Source: Rhodoblastus acidophilus (GTDB taxonomy: Bacteria > Pseudomonadota > Alphaproteobacteria > Rhizobiales > Beijerinckiaceae). From it: a stretch of 64,000 nt of DNA. A program made the translations under genes and the position numbers. The stretch spans positions 211,823 to 275,822 of the forward strand of contig NZ_WNKS01000004.1 in NCBI RefSeq assembly GCF_009720655.1, given 5' to 3'. Shown one piece after another: positions 41,944 to 50,013 of this stretch. The notes beneath the pieces are model-generated. The model did not search any database. It was given only the letters and a program-made list of their open reading frames with translations, and was not told the DNA's origin. Each line of letters starts with the position of its first letter. Positions within the stretch are counted from its first letter, which is position 1.

Positions 41944-42324
41944 GCGTTCGGTTGCGGAGGCGTCTGATCATTCCCCAAGACGGATTTCCGCTACGGCGTT
42001 GCCCATATGCAACGGTCCGAGACCGGAGAACAGAAACAATGTTTTTATAGCAAAAAGAAAAAAAATCACTATTTCTAACGTATAGAAAAGAGAATAATTC
42101 CGTGATTATCAATTTTGTGTTTAAACTGTCATAAAAGCGTCAGAGACGTGACATAATAGAGGCTACAACGGGGCCTTTTCTTGGGCAAATGGTTCAGGTT
42201 ATTGGTCGGGCGCAACAGACAAGCACATGATCAATGCGTCGGCCCCTCCCTTCTCCTCCGGCGATCTTTGAATCTTGTGTTTTGATTTCGCGCAAACAGC
42301 GGCGAAAGCCCGACAGGAGTTGAA
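41944..42324. other. A/T-rich intergenic region upstream of porin 3
   Basis: A 381-base gap. From 42031 to about 42160 the base content falls sharply to A/T-rich (runs such as AAAAAGAAAAAAAATCAC), in strong contrast to the surrounding GC-rich DNA. It contains the Pho-box-like repeats at 42126-42157. It has AATCAC (42064) and GTGATT (42102) as a loose inverted repeat. No gene seen. Confidence 0.6.
42126..42157 (+). promoter_or_regulatory. Pho-box-like direct repeats and -10 box for porin 3
   Basis: Seven-base units at 11-base spacing: CTGTCAT (42126), GCGTCAG (42137), GTGACAT (42148), each followed by a 4-base spacer. The first 11 bases CTGTCATAAAA equal the start of the classical E. coli pstS Pho box. 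CATAAT at 42152-42157 could serve as -10, 8 bases after the second unit. Response regulator PhoB binds such tandem heptamers under phosphate limitation. The second unit matches CTGTCAT at only four of seven. Confidence 0.45.
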
Positions 42325-43947
42325 ATGAAGACCAAATGGATGGCGGCGGTCGCGGCTGCTGCGGTACTCACGGCGTCGGGCGTGGCCCGCGCGGAAGATG
42401 GCTCCGTAACGGCCCTGCGCGCCCAGGCCACGGAGCTCAAGAAGCAGAACGCGGCTCTCGAGAAGCGCCTCAGCAAGCTGGAAACGCAGCAGGCCGCCGA
42501 CGCGTCCGCCTCGCCGACCGATTTCCTGGCGCAGGTGACCAAGGGACCGCTGCCGGTGGTCCTGGATGATGGCCCGATCTGCTGGAAGGGCATCTGCATC
42601 AACGGCGCCATTGACGGCGGCCTCAGCTACGCGTCCCATGGCGCGCCGCTGAACAGCAAGTACTACAACGGCAATGAAATGATCACCAAGGCCGGCAACC
42701 GGCCGTACTTTGGCTTCAACCCGAACGGTCTCGGCAACAGCCAGGTCGGCGTCAAGGGTTCGGTCGAGTTGATCCCCGACTGGGCCGGCGTTTTCACCCT
42801 CAACACCTATTTCAACCCGCAGTCCGGCCAGTTGCAGAACGCTCCGGGTTCGCTGGTCGACAACTCGGGCGTGCCGCTCATCTCGCAGTCGCAGAACGGC
42901 GACGGTTCGCGCGGCGGTCAAGCCTTCAACGACCAGGCGAACTTCGGTGTGTCCAGCAAGACGTTCGGCACACTGACCTTCGGTCGCCACCGGACCCTGA
43001 ACAATGATCTGTTCGGCGCCTATGACCCGACCGGCGGCGCGCCTGCTTTCTCCTTCATTGGCTATTCCGGCTCGTTCGGCGCCGGTCTCGGCTTCACCGG
43101 CGACAGCCGTTGGGACAACTCGCTGAAGTACAAGGTTACCTACGGCCCGGTCCGCTTTGGCGCCATGTACAAGTTCGTCGACGGCAACAGCGGCAGCAAC
43201 GCCGGCAACGCCAACACGCCCACCGTGTTCTTCAAGCGTCAGAACGACGCCGCCCAGTTCGACGTTGGGTTCTCCTATGCCGGCTTCGACGTCGACGGCG
43301 TGATCGGCTACTTCAACCAGGCCATCAACAGCGGCGCGCTCAACACGACGCAGTTGCGCGGCGTCGACACCCTGACGCTTCCCGGCAGCAGCACGAATGT
43401 GGCCATCAACACGGTCAACAACAGCAACGCCGGCACGCTCTCGGGCACTGCGGCGGACACCACTGGCGGTTCGATCGGCGCCAAGTACACCTGGAACCAG
43501 TGGAAGTTCTACGGTGGCTGGTCCCACATGATCTTCCACAACCCGAAGAACCCGGTCGGCATCGGTTCGCAGAACGACCAGGGCGGCTATGTCCTGAGCT
43601 CCGTGAACAACAATGCCTATCCGAACGCTCGTCTGCTGGACGTCGAATGGTTCGGCGTGAAGTACGCCTGGGATCCCAAGACCGACATCATCGCGGTCTA
43701 CGAGCATGCCAACCAGAACAGCTATGGCTCCGCCGCGACCCAGCGCGCCTGCAACACCAACAACCGTTCGTCGGGCACCTGCGCCGGCACGATGAATCAG
43801 GCCAGCCTTTCCGCCGTGTACCACTTCACCAAGCGCTTCGATGTGTACGGCGGCGTGTCCTGGTCGACCTGGAACGGCGGCTTCTCGAACGGCTCGCAAT
43901 ACAGTGTCAACTGGGCCCCGACCGTCGGCGCCCGCTTCACCTTCTGA
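42325..43947 (+). CDS. Tandem porin 3 with N-terminal coiled coil
   Basis: Outer-membrane porin, 540 residues, the most divergent of the three in its barrel. Signal peptide 1-23 (ending ARA), coiled coil (about 29-58: ALRAQATELKKQNAALEKRL), then the shared FLAQVTKGPLPVVLDDGP and CWKGIC. It lacks the cysteine loop TTCLIGSTGC of porins 1 and 2 but has another pair (RACNTNNRSSGTC) near the C-terminus. Ends in VGARFTF. RBS GACAGGAG. A Pho-box-like site upstream suggests control separate from the other two. Confidence 0.88.
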   Translation: MKTKWMAAVAAAAVLTASGVARAEDGSVTALRAQATELKKQNAALEKRLSKLETQQAADASASPTDFLAQVTKGPLPVVLDDGPICWKGICINGAIDGGLSYASHGAPLNSKYYNGNEMITKAGNRPYFGFNPNGLGNSQVGVKGSVELIPDWAGVFTLNTYFNPQSGQLQNAPGSLVDNSGVPLISQSQNGDGSRGGQAFNDQANFGVSSKTFGTLTFGRHRTLNNDLFGAYDPTGGAPAFSFIGYSGSFGAGLGFTGDSRWDNSLKYKVTYGPVRFGAMYKFVDGNSGSNAGNANTPTVFFKRQNDAAQFDVGFSYAGFDVDGVIGYFNQAINSGALNTTQLRGVDTLTLPGSSTNVAINTVNNSNAGTLSGTAADTTGGSIGAKYTWNQWKFYGGWSHMIFHNPKNPVGIGSQNDQGGYVLSSVNNNAYPNARLLDVEWFGVKYAWDPKTDIIAVYEHANQNSYGSAATQRACNTNNRSSGTCAGTMNQASLSAVYHFTKRFDVYGGVSWSTWNGGFSNGSQYSVNWAPTVGARFTF

Positions 43948-43976
43948 TCGCGGTCGGCAGATCGGATCGAAAATCG

Positions 43977-44010
43977 TCCCGCGCGCTTCGGCGCGCGGGA
44001 TTTTCTTTTT
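43977..44010 (+). terminator. intrinsic terminator after porin 3
   Basis: TCCCGCGCGC / GCGCGCGGGA with a TTCG loop, followed by TTTTCTTTTT. Flanking bases match those at the porin 2 terminator. Confidence 0.92.
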
Positions 44011-44089
44011 CCCCCGCCGAATCCTTGCCAAGGGACGCGCGCAGGTTTAGCAAGGCCGCCAAATCCCCCAAAAATCCGCAAAGAGGCTG

Positions 44090-45199
44090 ATGATGGCGAG
44101 CTACAATATTTTCCTGCTTCCCGGCGATGGCATCGGGCCGGAAGTGACGGCGGAAGTCGAAAAGGTTGCAAAAATCGTTTCGGACGCCGGTCTCGCCAAA
44201 TTCGAATTCGAAAAAGGGCTCGTCGGCGGCTCCGCCTATGACGCGCATGGACTGGCCATTTCGGAAGCGGACATGGCGCGGGCGCAGGCCGCCGACGCGG
44301 TGCTGCTCGCCGCCGTGGGCGGTCCGAAATGGGCCAATGTTCCCTACGAAGTGCGCCCCGAAGCGGGATTGCTGCGTCTGCGAAAAGATCTGGGCCTGTT
44401 CGCCAACCTGCGCCCCGCCATCTGCTATCCGGCGCTCGCCGACGCCTCCTCGCTCAAGCGCGACATTGTCGAAGGCCTCGACATCATGATCGTGCGCGAG
44501 CTGACCGGCGGTGTCTATTTCGGCGAGCCCAAGGAAATCACCAACCTGCCCAATGGCCAGAAGCGCGCCGTCGACACCCAGGTCTACGAAACCTACGAGA
44601 TCGAGCGCATCGCGGCGGTCGCCTTCGAGCTGGCGCGCAAGCGCAACAACAAGGTGACCTCCTCGGAAAAACACAATGTGATGAAGTCGGGCGTGCTGTG
44701 GAAGGAAGTCGTCACCGACCTCCACAAGAAGTCTTATGCCGACGTCAAGCTCGAGCACATGCTGGCGGATGCGCTGGGCATGCAGTTGGTGCGCTGGCCC
44801 AAGCAGTTCGACGTGATCGTCACGGACAACCTTTTTGGCGACATGCTGTCGGACGTCGCCTCGATGCTGACGGGATCGCTGGGCATGCTGCCGTCTGCGT
44901 CGCTCGGCGAAGCCGACGCCAATGGCAAGCGCAAGGCGATGTATGAACCCGTGCACGGCTCGGCGCCGGATATCGCGGGCAAGGGCATCGCCAATCCGAT
45001 CGCCATGATCGGCTCGTTCGGCATGGCTTTGCGCTATTCCTTTGGCCTGATCGAGGCCGCCGACCTCATCGAAAAGGCGATTTCCGACGTGCTCGCCGCC
45101 GGCCTGCGCACCGCAGACATCAAGGGCGAGGCGGCGTCGAGCATCTCGACCTCGGCGATGGGCGACGCCATCGCCAACGCGCTGAAGAAGGCGATCTGA
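44090..45199 (+). CDS. leuB: 3-isopropylmalate dehydrogenase
   Basis: Oxidative decarboxylation of 3-isopropylmalate in leucine synthesis, with NAD. The 369-residue protein shows [15 protein letters not shown] (about 8-22), [21 protein letters not shown], the substrate-binding [10 protein letters not shown] (about 138), [21 protein letters not shown] (metal-binding Asp residues, about 244-264) and [18 protein letters not shown]. Tandem ATG at 44090 and 44093; RBS AGAGG before. leuC and leuD are not adjacent. Confidence 0.97.
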   Translation: MMASYNIFLLPGDGIGPEVTAEVEKVAKIVSDAGLAKFEFEKGLVGGSAYDAHGLAISEADMARAQAADAVLLAAVGGPKWANVPYEVRPEAGLLRLRKDLGLFANLRPAICYPALADASSLKRDIVEGLDIMIVRELTGGVYFGEPKEITNLPNGQKRAVDTQVYETYEIERIAAVAFELARKRNNKVTSSEKHNVMKSGVLWKEVVTDLHKKSYADVKLEHMLADALGMQLVRWPKQFDVIVTDNLFGDMLSDVASMLTGSLGMLPSASLGEADANGKRKAMYEPVHGSAPDIAGKGIANPIAMIGSFGMALRYSFGLIEAADLIEKAISDVLAAGLRTADIKGEAASSISTSAMGDAIANALKKAI

Positions 45200-45213
45200 A
45201 GGGAAGCGACGCC

Positions 45214-45345
45214 TCATACGGTTTCCGCAAGATCGCTTCGCGATCCGCGAAAACGAAATCGCGCGGAAATCCTTCAGGCGAAGGGCGGATTTCCGCGCGA
45301 GCGGAATACGATTTCCGAATTGATCCTTCGGAAATCGTATCAGAT
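45214..45345. repeat. array of short palindromes downstream of leuB
   Basis: Three hairpins in 130 bases: GATCGC/GCGATC (45231-45245); TCGCGCGGAAATCC / GGATTTCCGCGCGA (45259-45272 with 45287-45300, 14 bp perfect); ATACGATTTCCGAA / TTCGGAAATCGTAT (45306-45319 with 45327-45340, 14 bp perfect). All revolve around the core GGATTTCCG or its kin. TCATACGGTTTCCG at 45214-45227 recurs exactly at 63552-63565. No U-tract; looks like a mobile palindromic element family. Confidence 0.75.
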
Positions 45346-45366
45346 CGTTGAGAGGTCCGTGGATAG

Positions 45367-45413
45367 CCCTCGTGCTTCGAGACGCCGCCCTTGGGCGGCT
45401 CCTCAGCATGGGG
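45367..45413. repeat. palindromic intergenic repeat, unit C1
   Basis: CCCTCGTGCTTCGAGACG...GCTCCTCAGCATGGGG with an inner GCCGCCC-TT-GGGCGGC hairpin. Left part is the same as unit B at 27139. Forms an inverted pair with unit C2. Confidence 0.8.
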
Positions 45414-45433
45414 GCTAATTTTATATAGAGGGT

Positions 45434-45477
45434 CCCCTCATGGTTAGGAGGCTGCAAAGCAGCCGTCTCGAACCATG
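45434..45477. repeat. palindromic intergenic repeat, unit C2
   Basis: Reverse-orientation copy of unit A1 at 17130: CCCCTCATGGTTAGGAGG, then GGCTGC-AAA-GCAGCC hairpin, and CGTCTCGAACCATGG. Units C1 and C2 flank a short A/T-rich spacer (CTAATTTTATATAGAGGG). Confidence 0.8.
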
Positions 45478-45495
45478 GCTATCGATACGAATCGT

Positions 45496-46110
45496 TCATT
45501 TCAAGAACACGTAGATATCGGCCTTGAGCGCCTGGTCGGACGCGTCCTTGCCCTCGACCAGATAGTCCTCGAGATAGATATTGGTCGCCTCGAGGCCCTT
45601 CTCGTCGAGATAGGCGGTGATGGCGTCGTAGGTGGTGTCGATGTCGTCGTAGCTGCCGGTGTGGGTGAATTTGATCGCCTTTCCGGCCGGCGTTTCCCCG
45701 AGAATGATCCCGTCGGGCAGGCTCGGCTTGGCGACGGGCTCGACCGGCAGGATGGCGTCGAACTTGAAGCCGGCGTCGTCGGTCTCGGTGAAGGCGGCCA
45801 TGCCGTGGTCGACGGGTTTCAACCCGGCCTTTTGGGCGGCGGCGCGCAGTTTCTCGATGCCCTCGCGGATTTTCGCGTAGCCGTCTTCCCAGTTCGCGGA
45901 ACTGTGTATGACCAGCGCGGGCCGGCCGGCGAGGTCGGCGGGCTTCAGCGTTTCCGATTCCGGGGCGGCGGCGGGCGGCGCCGCATCTGCGGGGGCCGAC
46001 GGGGCGGGCGTGGGCGCCGGTGTTTGCGCGACGCTCGCGGTCACGGCGACGGCCAGCGCCATGCAGGCGAGCAGCGGCGCGCGGCAGGAAGCAAAGTGGC
46101 CGTTCTTCAT
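45496..46110 (-). CDS. Exported GyrI-like (effector-binding) domain protein
   Basis: A 204-residue protein with a signal peptide (about residues 1-28), an Ala/Pro-rich linker (about 29-60) and a C-terminal domain resembling GyrI/AraC effector-binding domains: AGRPALVIHSSANWEDGYAK, KAGLKPVDHGMAAF, DAILPVEPVA, AIKFTHTGSYDDIDTTYDAI and DIYVFLK. This fold binds small hydrophobic ligands and is normally cytoplasmic; an exported copy suggests a periplasmic binding role. ATG 46110 with a GGAG upstream. Stands alone, divergent from dapF. Confidence 0.8.
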   Translation of the reverse strand: MKNGHFASCRAPLLACMALAVAVTASVAQTPAPTPAPSAPADAAPPAAAPESETLKPADLAGRPALVIHSSANWEDGYAKIREGIEKLRAAAQKAGLKPVDHGMAAFTETDDAGFKFDAILPVEPVAKPSLPDGIILGETPAGKAIKFTHTGSYDDIDTTYDAITAYLDEKGLEATNIYLEDYLVEGKDASDQALKADIYVFLK

Positions 46111-46215
46111 GGCAAGCTCCAAACAATCGTCGAAAATGCAACGTCCGCGGTCTATGGCCCCGCACCGTCTTTTCTCTTATATACCGCCTAAACCGGACAT
46201 GAATGGCGGGCAAGC

Positions 46216-47100
46216 ATGGATCAGGCGCCTCTTACCGCTTTTGCGGAAAATCCTTTGGTCGGGCGCGAGATTCACAAGATGAACGGCGCCGGCAACGCCA
46301 TCCTTGTCCTCGACCTGCGCGGCGCCGGTTTTCTCCCCCGCGCGGAAGACGCTCGCGCCCTGGCGCGGGCGCCGGGGCTCGCCTATGACCAGTTGATGGT
46401 TTTGGGCGATCCTTCCGAGCCCGGCGAGACCGCGTTCATGACCATTTTCAACCAGGATGGCTCGCTTTCGGCGTCCTGCGGCAATGGCACGCGCTGCGTC
46501 GCGCATTATCTCGCCGAAAGGACCGGAGCGACCCAATTGCGCCTCGCCACCTCCGCCGGTCGGCTGGAGGTTGTTCGCGAAGGCGCGCTGTCCTACACCG
46601 TTGACATGGGGCCGCCGCGTCTGGGCTGGCAAGACATTCCGCTGGCGCGCGACGTGGATACGACCGCGGTCGAATTGGGCCATTTTGGTCTCCCGCCCGC
46701 CTCTTGCGTCAGCATGGGCAATCCGCACGCCATTTTCTTCGTCGAGGAGATTGAGGCTTTTAACCTCGCAGTGATCGGCCCGCGCCTGGAGCATGATCCG
46801 ATGTTTCCGCAGCGCGCCAATATTTCGTTGGCGCAGCCGCTGACCGCCGATCATATCCGTCTAAAGGTGTGGGAGAGGGGGACGGGGCTGACGCTGGCCT
46901 GCGGCACCGCCGCCTGCGCCACCGGGGTTGCCGCCGCGCGCGCGGGTTTGTCGGGACGTCGCACAAAAATTTCGCTTCCCGGGGGCGATCTGCTCATTCA
47001 TTGGCGTGAGGCCGACGACCACGTCGAAATGACCGGTCCGGTCGAAGTCGAGTTTTCGCAAAAACTCGACGCCGCCATCTTCGCGGGTAAAAATGGCTGA
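46216..47100 (+). CDS. dapF: Diaminopimelate epimerase
   Basis: Converts LL- to meso-diaminopimelate for lysine and peptidoglycan. The 294-residue protein shows KMNGAGNAILVLDLRG near the start and the two catalytic cysteines C88 (SASCGNGTRCVAHY) and C229 (LACGTAACATGVAAAR). Length is normal. The last 8 bases overlap mtaB's start, so they are coupled. Confidence 0.97.
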   Translation: MDQAPLTAFAENPLVGREIHKMNGAGNAILVLDLRGAGFLPRAEDARALARAPGLAYDQLMVLGDPSEPGETAFMTIFNQDGSLSASCGNGTRCVAHYLAERTGATQLRLATSAGRLEVVREGALSYTVDMGPPRLGWQDIPLARDVDTTAVELGHFGLPPASCVSMGNPHAIFFVEEIEAFNLAVIGPRLEHDPMFPQRANISLAQPLTADHIRLKVWERGTGLTLACGTAACATGVAAARAGLSGRRTKISLPGGDLLIHWREADDHVEMTGPVEVEFSQKLDAAIFAGKNG

Positions 47101-48352
47101 TGACGCCCGGGACGGCCCCGAGATCGTCACCTTCGGCTGCCGTCTCAACATGGTCGAATCCGAAGTCGTCCGGTCGCTGGCCGCGCAGGGCGCCGAAAAA
47201 GGCGTTGTGATCGTCAACACCTGCGCGGTCACCGCCGAGGCGATGCGCCAGGCGCGGCAGGCGATCCGCCGCATTGCGCGGGAACAACCGGACGCGCGCA
47301 TCGTCGTCACCGGTTGCGCCGCGCAGATCGAGCCAAAAATTTTTGCCGACATGCCCGAGGTGGCGCATGTGCTTGGCAATGCCGAAAAAACCATCGCCGC
47401 CAGTTGGGACCATTTTGCTTCGCGCGAAAACGTCGGCGCGATCTCCGAGGTGCGTCGCGGCAATGCGCCGGCGCCGCTGCTTTCGGCGCTCGAAGGCCAC
47501 ACCCGCGCCTTCCTCGCCGTGCAGAACGGCTGCGACCATTCCTGCACCTTTTGCGTGATTCCGCAGGGGCGCGGTCCCTCGCGCTCCGTCGCCGAGGACG
47601 AGGTCTTGGCGCAGGCGCGCCGGTTCGTGGAGACGGGCCATAAGGAGTTGGTGCTCACCGGCGTCGATCTGACCTCCTGGGGCGGCGACCTCCCGGGAGC
47701 GCCAAAGCTGGGGCGTCTCGTACGGCGGCTGTTGCGCGAGCTGCCCAAACTGCCGCGCCTGCGGTTGTCGTCGATCGATTGCATTGAGGCCGACGACGAT
47801 CTCACCGCCGCCTTCGCGGAGGAAGAGCGGCTCACCCCCTATTTGCACCTGTCGCTGCAATCCGGCGACGACCTCGTCCTCAAACGCATGAAGCGGCGCC
47901 ACAGCCGGGCCCAGGCCGTGGACTTTTGCGCGCGCTTGCGCGAAAAACGGCCCGAAATGGCCTTCGGCGCCGATCTGATCGCTGGATTTCCCACGGAAGA
48001 CGACGCGGCTGCCGCACGCAGCCTTGCGCTGGTCGAGGACTGCGGTCTGGCCTTCCTCCACGTCTTTCCGTTTTCCGCGCGGCCGGGAACGCCTGCGGCG
48101 CGGATGAAGCCGGTTCCGTCGGCCCTCGTCAAGGCGCGCGCCAAAACCCTGCGCGCCGAGGGGGACAGGGTTTTGGCGCGCCATCTGGAGAAACAGGTGG
48201 GGCGGCGCGTCAAAATTCTCTCCGAGCGCGGCGGGGCGGGGCGGGCCGACGATTTTACCGCCGCGAAGACGCCCGGTGTCGAGCCCGGCCGCTTGTTCGA
48301 AGCCGATGTGATCGGCTTTTCGGAAGGGTCCCTCGACCTCAAGCTGTCCTGA
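47093..48352 (+). CDS. mtaB: tRNA threonylcarbamoyladenosine methylthiotransferase
   Basis: Radical-SAM enzyme that adds a methylthio group to t6A37 of tRNA. The 419-residue protein has the N-terminal UPF0004 domain (TFGCRLNMVESEVV, NTCAVTAEA, TGCAAQ, whose three cysteines hold one cluster) and the radical-SAM triad C147-C151-C154 (GCDHSCTFCVIPQGRGPSRS), then LTGVDLTSWGGDL and LHLSLQSGDD. Its substrate t6A is made with TsaD, encoded at 3.3-4.4 kb. The dapF-mtaB pairing is usual, but ftsY, often next, is absent. Confidence 0.95.
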   Translation: MADDARDGPEIVTFGCRLNMVESEVVRSLAAQGAEKGVVIVNTCAVTAEAMRQARQAIRRIAREQPDARIVVTGCAAQIEPKIFADMPEVAHVLGNAEKTIAASWDHFASRENVGAISEVRRGNAPAPLLSALEGHTRAFLAVQNGCDHSCTFCVIPQGRGPSRSVAEDEVLAQARRFVETGHKELVLTGVDLTSWGGDLPGAPKLGRLVRRLLRELPKLPRLRLSSIDCIEADDDLTAAFAEEERLTPYLHLSLQSGDDLVLKRMKRRHSRAQAVDFCARLREKRPEMAFGADLIAGFPTEDDAAAARSLALVEDCGLAFLHVFPFSARPGTPAARMKPVPSALVKARAKTLRAEGDRVLARHLEKQVGRRVKILSERGGAGRADDFTAAKTPGVEPGRLFEADVIGFSEGSLDLKLS

Positions 48353-48493
48353 TCCGGACCTTGCTCCGCCCAAAACGGCGCCTAACGCCGGATTCATCAT
48401 GAATCCAGAAGCTTGGCCCTCGGTAACCAGACTTCCGCTCCTTCGGCGCACATTTCGGAGGTTCGGAGCGCGCTCGTGGCGCGAAGGGGACCG

Positions 48494-49516
48494 ATGGCGG
48501 ACAGCACCACTTTTCACGACGACAACGCCCCATTTCTTGTCCGGGAGACGCCGCGCCGTCGTTTGGGCGAGCGCTCCGATATCGACGCCCTGCGCCAGAG
48601 GGTGCGCGATCTCGGCGTCGATCTCAGACACAACTGGAACGACCCCCCGCCCCAATATTTCGCGGACGGCAGGCGTCCTTCGGCCCAGCCATCGGCGGGG
48701 CGGGCGCCGGAGCCTCGCGGCGTGACCGTCGCCGACGCTTCTCTTCGCGAGGCGCCGGCGCAGGCGAGGGGAGAGGAAGCTCTCGCCTTCGCCATGAACG
48801 TGGCTCAATCGGCGCTCGGCGTCCTTTCCGCGAGACGCGGGCTGGCGCTCAAGAGTCTGCTTGGCGTCCTGCTCGCCCTGGGGACGGCAGGTCTGTTGCG
48901 CGATTGGCCGCTGGTCGGCGACGCCCCTGTCGCGCTGGTCCCTCCGGCGGCCTGGGTTGAGATCTCAAAACCCTATCCGCTGTTCGAACTGCTCGCCCCG
49001 AGTCTTGGCCAGCCCGTTTATACGGCGCGACGTCATGCGCCGGGCGGCGGACGGGAGGACGTCCTGACCTTCGGGCAATTCGGCGGCGCCAAGCCCTTTC
49101 TGCGCCTGAACGTCTATCGGCAGGGCGACGAGGATGTTGCCGATGCGGGCTATTTCGTCGACATGGCGCGCCGCGCCGCCGCATCGGGCCTCGGCGTCCT
49201 GCAAGCGGAACTGCCTCAGGCGTTGTCCACCCGATTTGGCGACTTCGAGTCGGGAGCCGTGGAGCTTTCCGGGTCAGGGAACGTGAAGCGCGGCAATTGC
49301 CGCGGTTTTCGGCTTGCGCTCGAAAAACCCGCCTTGACCATGGGCGGCTTGATGTGCGGCGCCGGCGACGAAAAGCTCGGCCTCGCCGATCTGGCCTGCG
49401 TCCTCGACCGGCTCGATCTCGTCGCGGCGGGCCAGGACCGCGAACTCGCCGATTTCTTCGGCGCGGCGGGGGTTCGAAAAAGCCGTGCCTGCACGGACAC
49501 GGCGCGAAGAAAATGA
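48494..49516 (+). CDS. Hypothetical single-span membrane protein
   Basis: I do not recognise this 340-residue protein. The N-terminal half is disordered and Arg/Pro-rich (about 1-95), then one membrane helix (about 112-132: SLLGVLLALGTAGLL), then a probable periplasmic domain with AAWVEISKPYPLFELLAPSL, REDVLTFGQF, FLRLNVYRQGDEDVADAGYFVDM and two cysteines (NCRGF, GLMCGAG) that could bond. Possibly an envelope protein. ATG 48494 has a GGGGA upstream. Sits where ftsY often lies after mtaB. Confidence 0.8.
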   Translation: MADSTTFHDDNAPFLVRETPRRRLGERSDIDALRQRVRDLGVDLRHNWNDPPPQYFADGRRPSAQPSAGRAPEPRGVTVADASLREAPAQARGEEALAFAMNVAQSALGVLSARRGLALKSLLGVLLALGTAGLLRDWPLVGDAPVALVPPAAWVEISKPYPLFELLAPSLGQPVYTARRHAPGGGREDVLTFGQFGGAKPFLRLNVYRQGDEDVADAGYFVDMARRAAASGLGVLQAELPQALSTRFGDFESGAVELSGSGNVKRGNCRGFRLALEKPALTMGGLMCGAGDEKLGLADLACVLDRLDLVAAGQDRELADFFGAAGVRKSRACTDTARRK

Positions 49517-49581
49517 CGAGCGTCGGCTATCGTTTGACCGTTGGAAGCAGTAGAATTGAGCATTCGCAGCAGGAGTGTCCC

Positions 49582-49848
49582 ATGCGCATTTCCGTTTTTG
49601 TCGTGGCGGTGGCCGTCGCCAGCCTGGGCGCTTCCGCCGCCTTGGCGCAAAGCCACCAGATCGAAGTGAAAAAACACCGCAGTTTCCTTGACGCCGGTAA
49701 TGTCGTCCCCGTGGGATCGCAAAACCTTTATGTCGTGGACAGCGCGCGGCTGAATTATGCCGCGCCCGGCGGCGCGGCCCGGCGCGACGAGCTCCACCAG
49801 GGGTTGCTGCCGGCGCCCGGCGACCCCATCGGTTGGACCCCGCGCTGA
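49582..49848 (+). CDS. Small exported protein, unknown function
   Basis: An 88-residue protein with a clean signal peptide (residues 1-22, ending ALA-Q) and a 66-residue mature part containing DAGNVVPVGSQNLYVVDS and GLLPAPGDPIGW. I do not recognise it. Start ATG 49582 has a CAGGAG at good spacing and gives the signal peptide; a longer in-frame reading has no such sense. A strong terminator follows at 49868. Confidence 0.75.
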   Translation: MRISVFVVAVAVASLGASAALAQSHQIEVKKHRSFLDAGNVVPVGSQNLYVVDSARLNYAAPGGAARRDELHQGLLPAPGDPIGWTPR

Positions 49849-49867
49849 ACGCTTCGGCCCCCGTCAG

Positions 49868-49897
49868 AAACCCCGCCCTTTCAGGCGGGGTTTTTTT
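49868..49897 (+). terminator. intrinsic terminator before the ftr-like cluster
   Basis: AAACCCCGCC / GGCGGGGTTT, 10-bp perfect stem with a 6-base loop, and seven T in a row. Ends the small exported protein gene and isolates the downstream cluster. Confidence 0.93.
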
Positions 49898-49920
49898 GTT
49901 GGGGGCGCCATCGTCATCAG

Positions 49921-49937
49921 ATTAGAAAACCTCTAAA
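49921..49937. promoter_or_regulatory. Irr-type iron control element (ICE box)
   Basis: ATTAGAAAACCTCTAAA; its complement TTTAGAGGTTTTCTAAT matches the Irr/ICE consensus TTTAGAA-N3-TTCTAAA at 12 of 14 defined positions. It lies 76 bases before the start of the P19-like gene, in the only gap between a terminator and the cluster. Irr is the haem-dependent iron regulator of Rhizobiales, which represses or activates by site position. Confidence 0.65.
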
Positions 49938-50013
49938 CTGCCGAAAATCTTTTGCGCCGACGGCTCCGCTCGCGGAAATTGCCGGCATGGAATTTTGGAC
50001 TGGAGCCTGTCGC

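Noticed and set aside
40134..44031. Two frames of about 610 codons antisense to porins 2 and 3 that resemble each other
   Set aside because: They resemble each other because the porins do. They run through the terminators and have no independent support.
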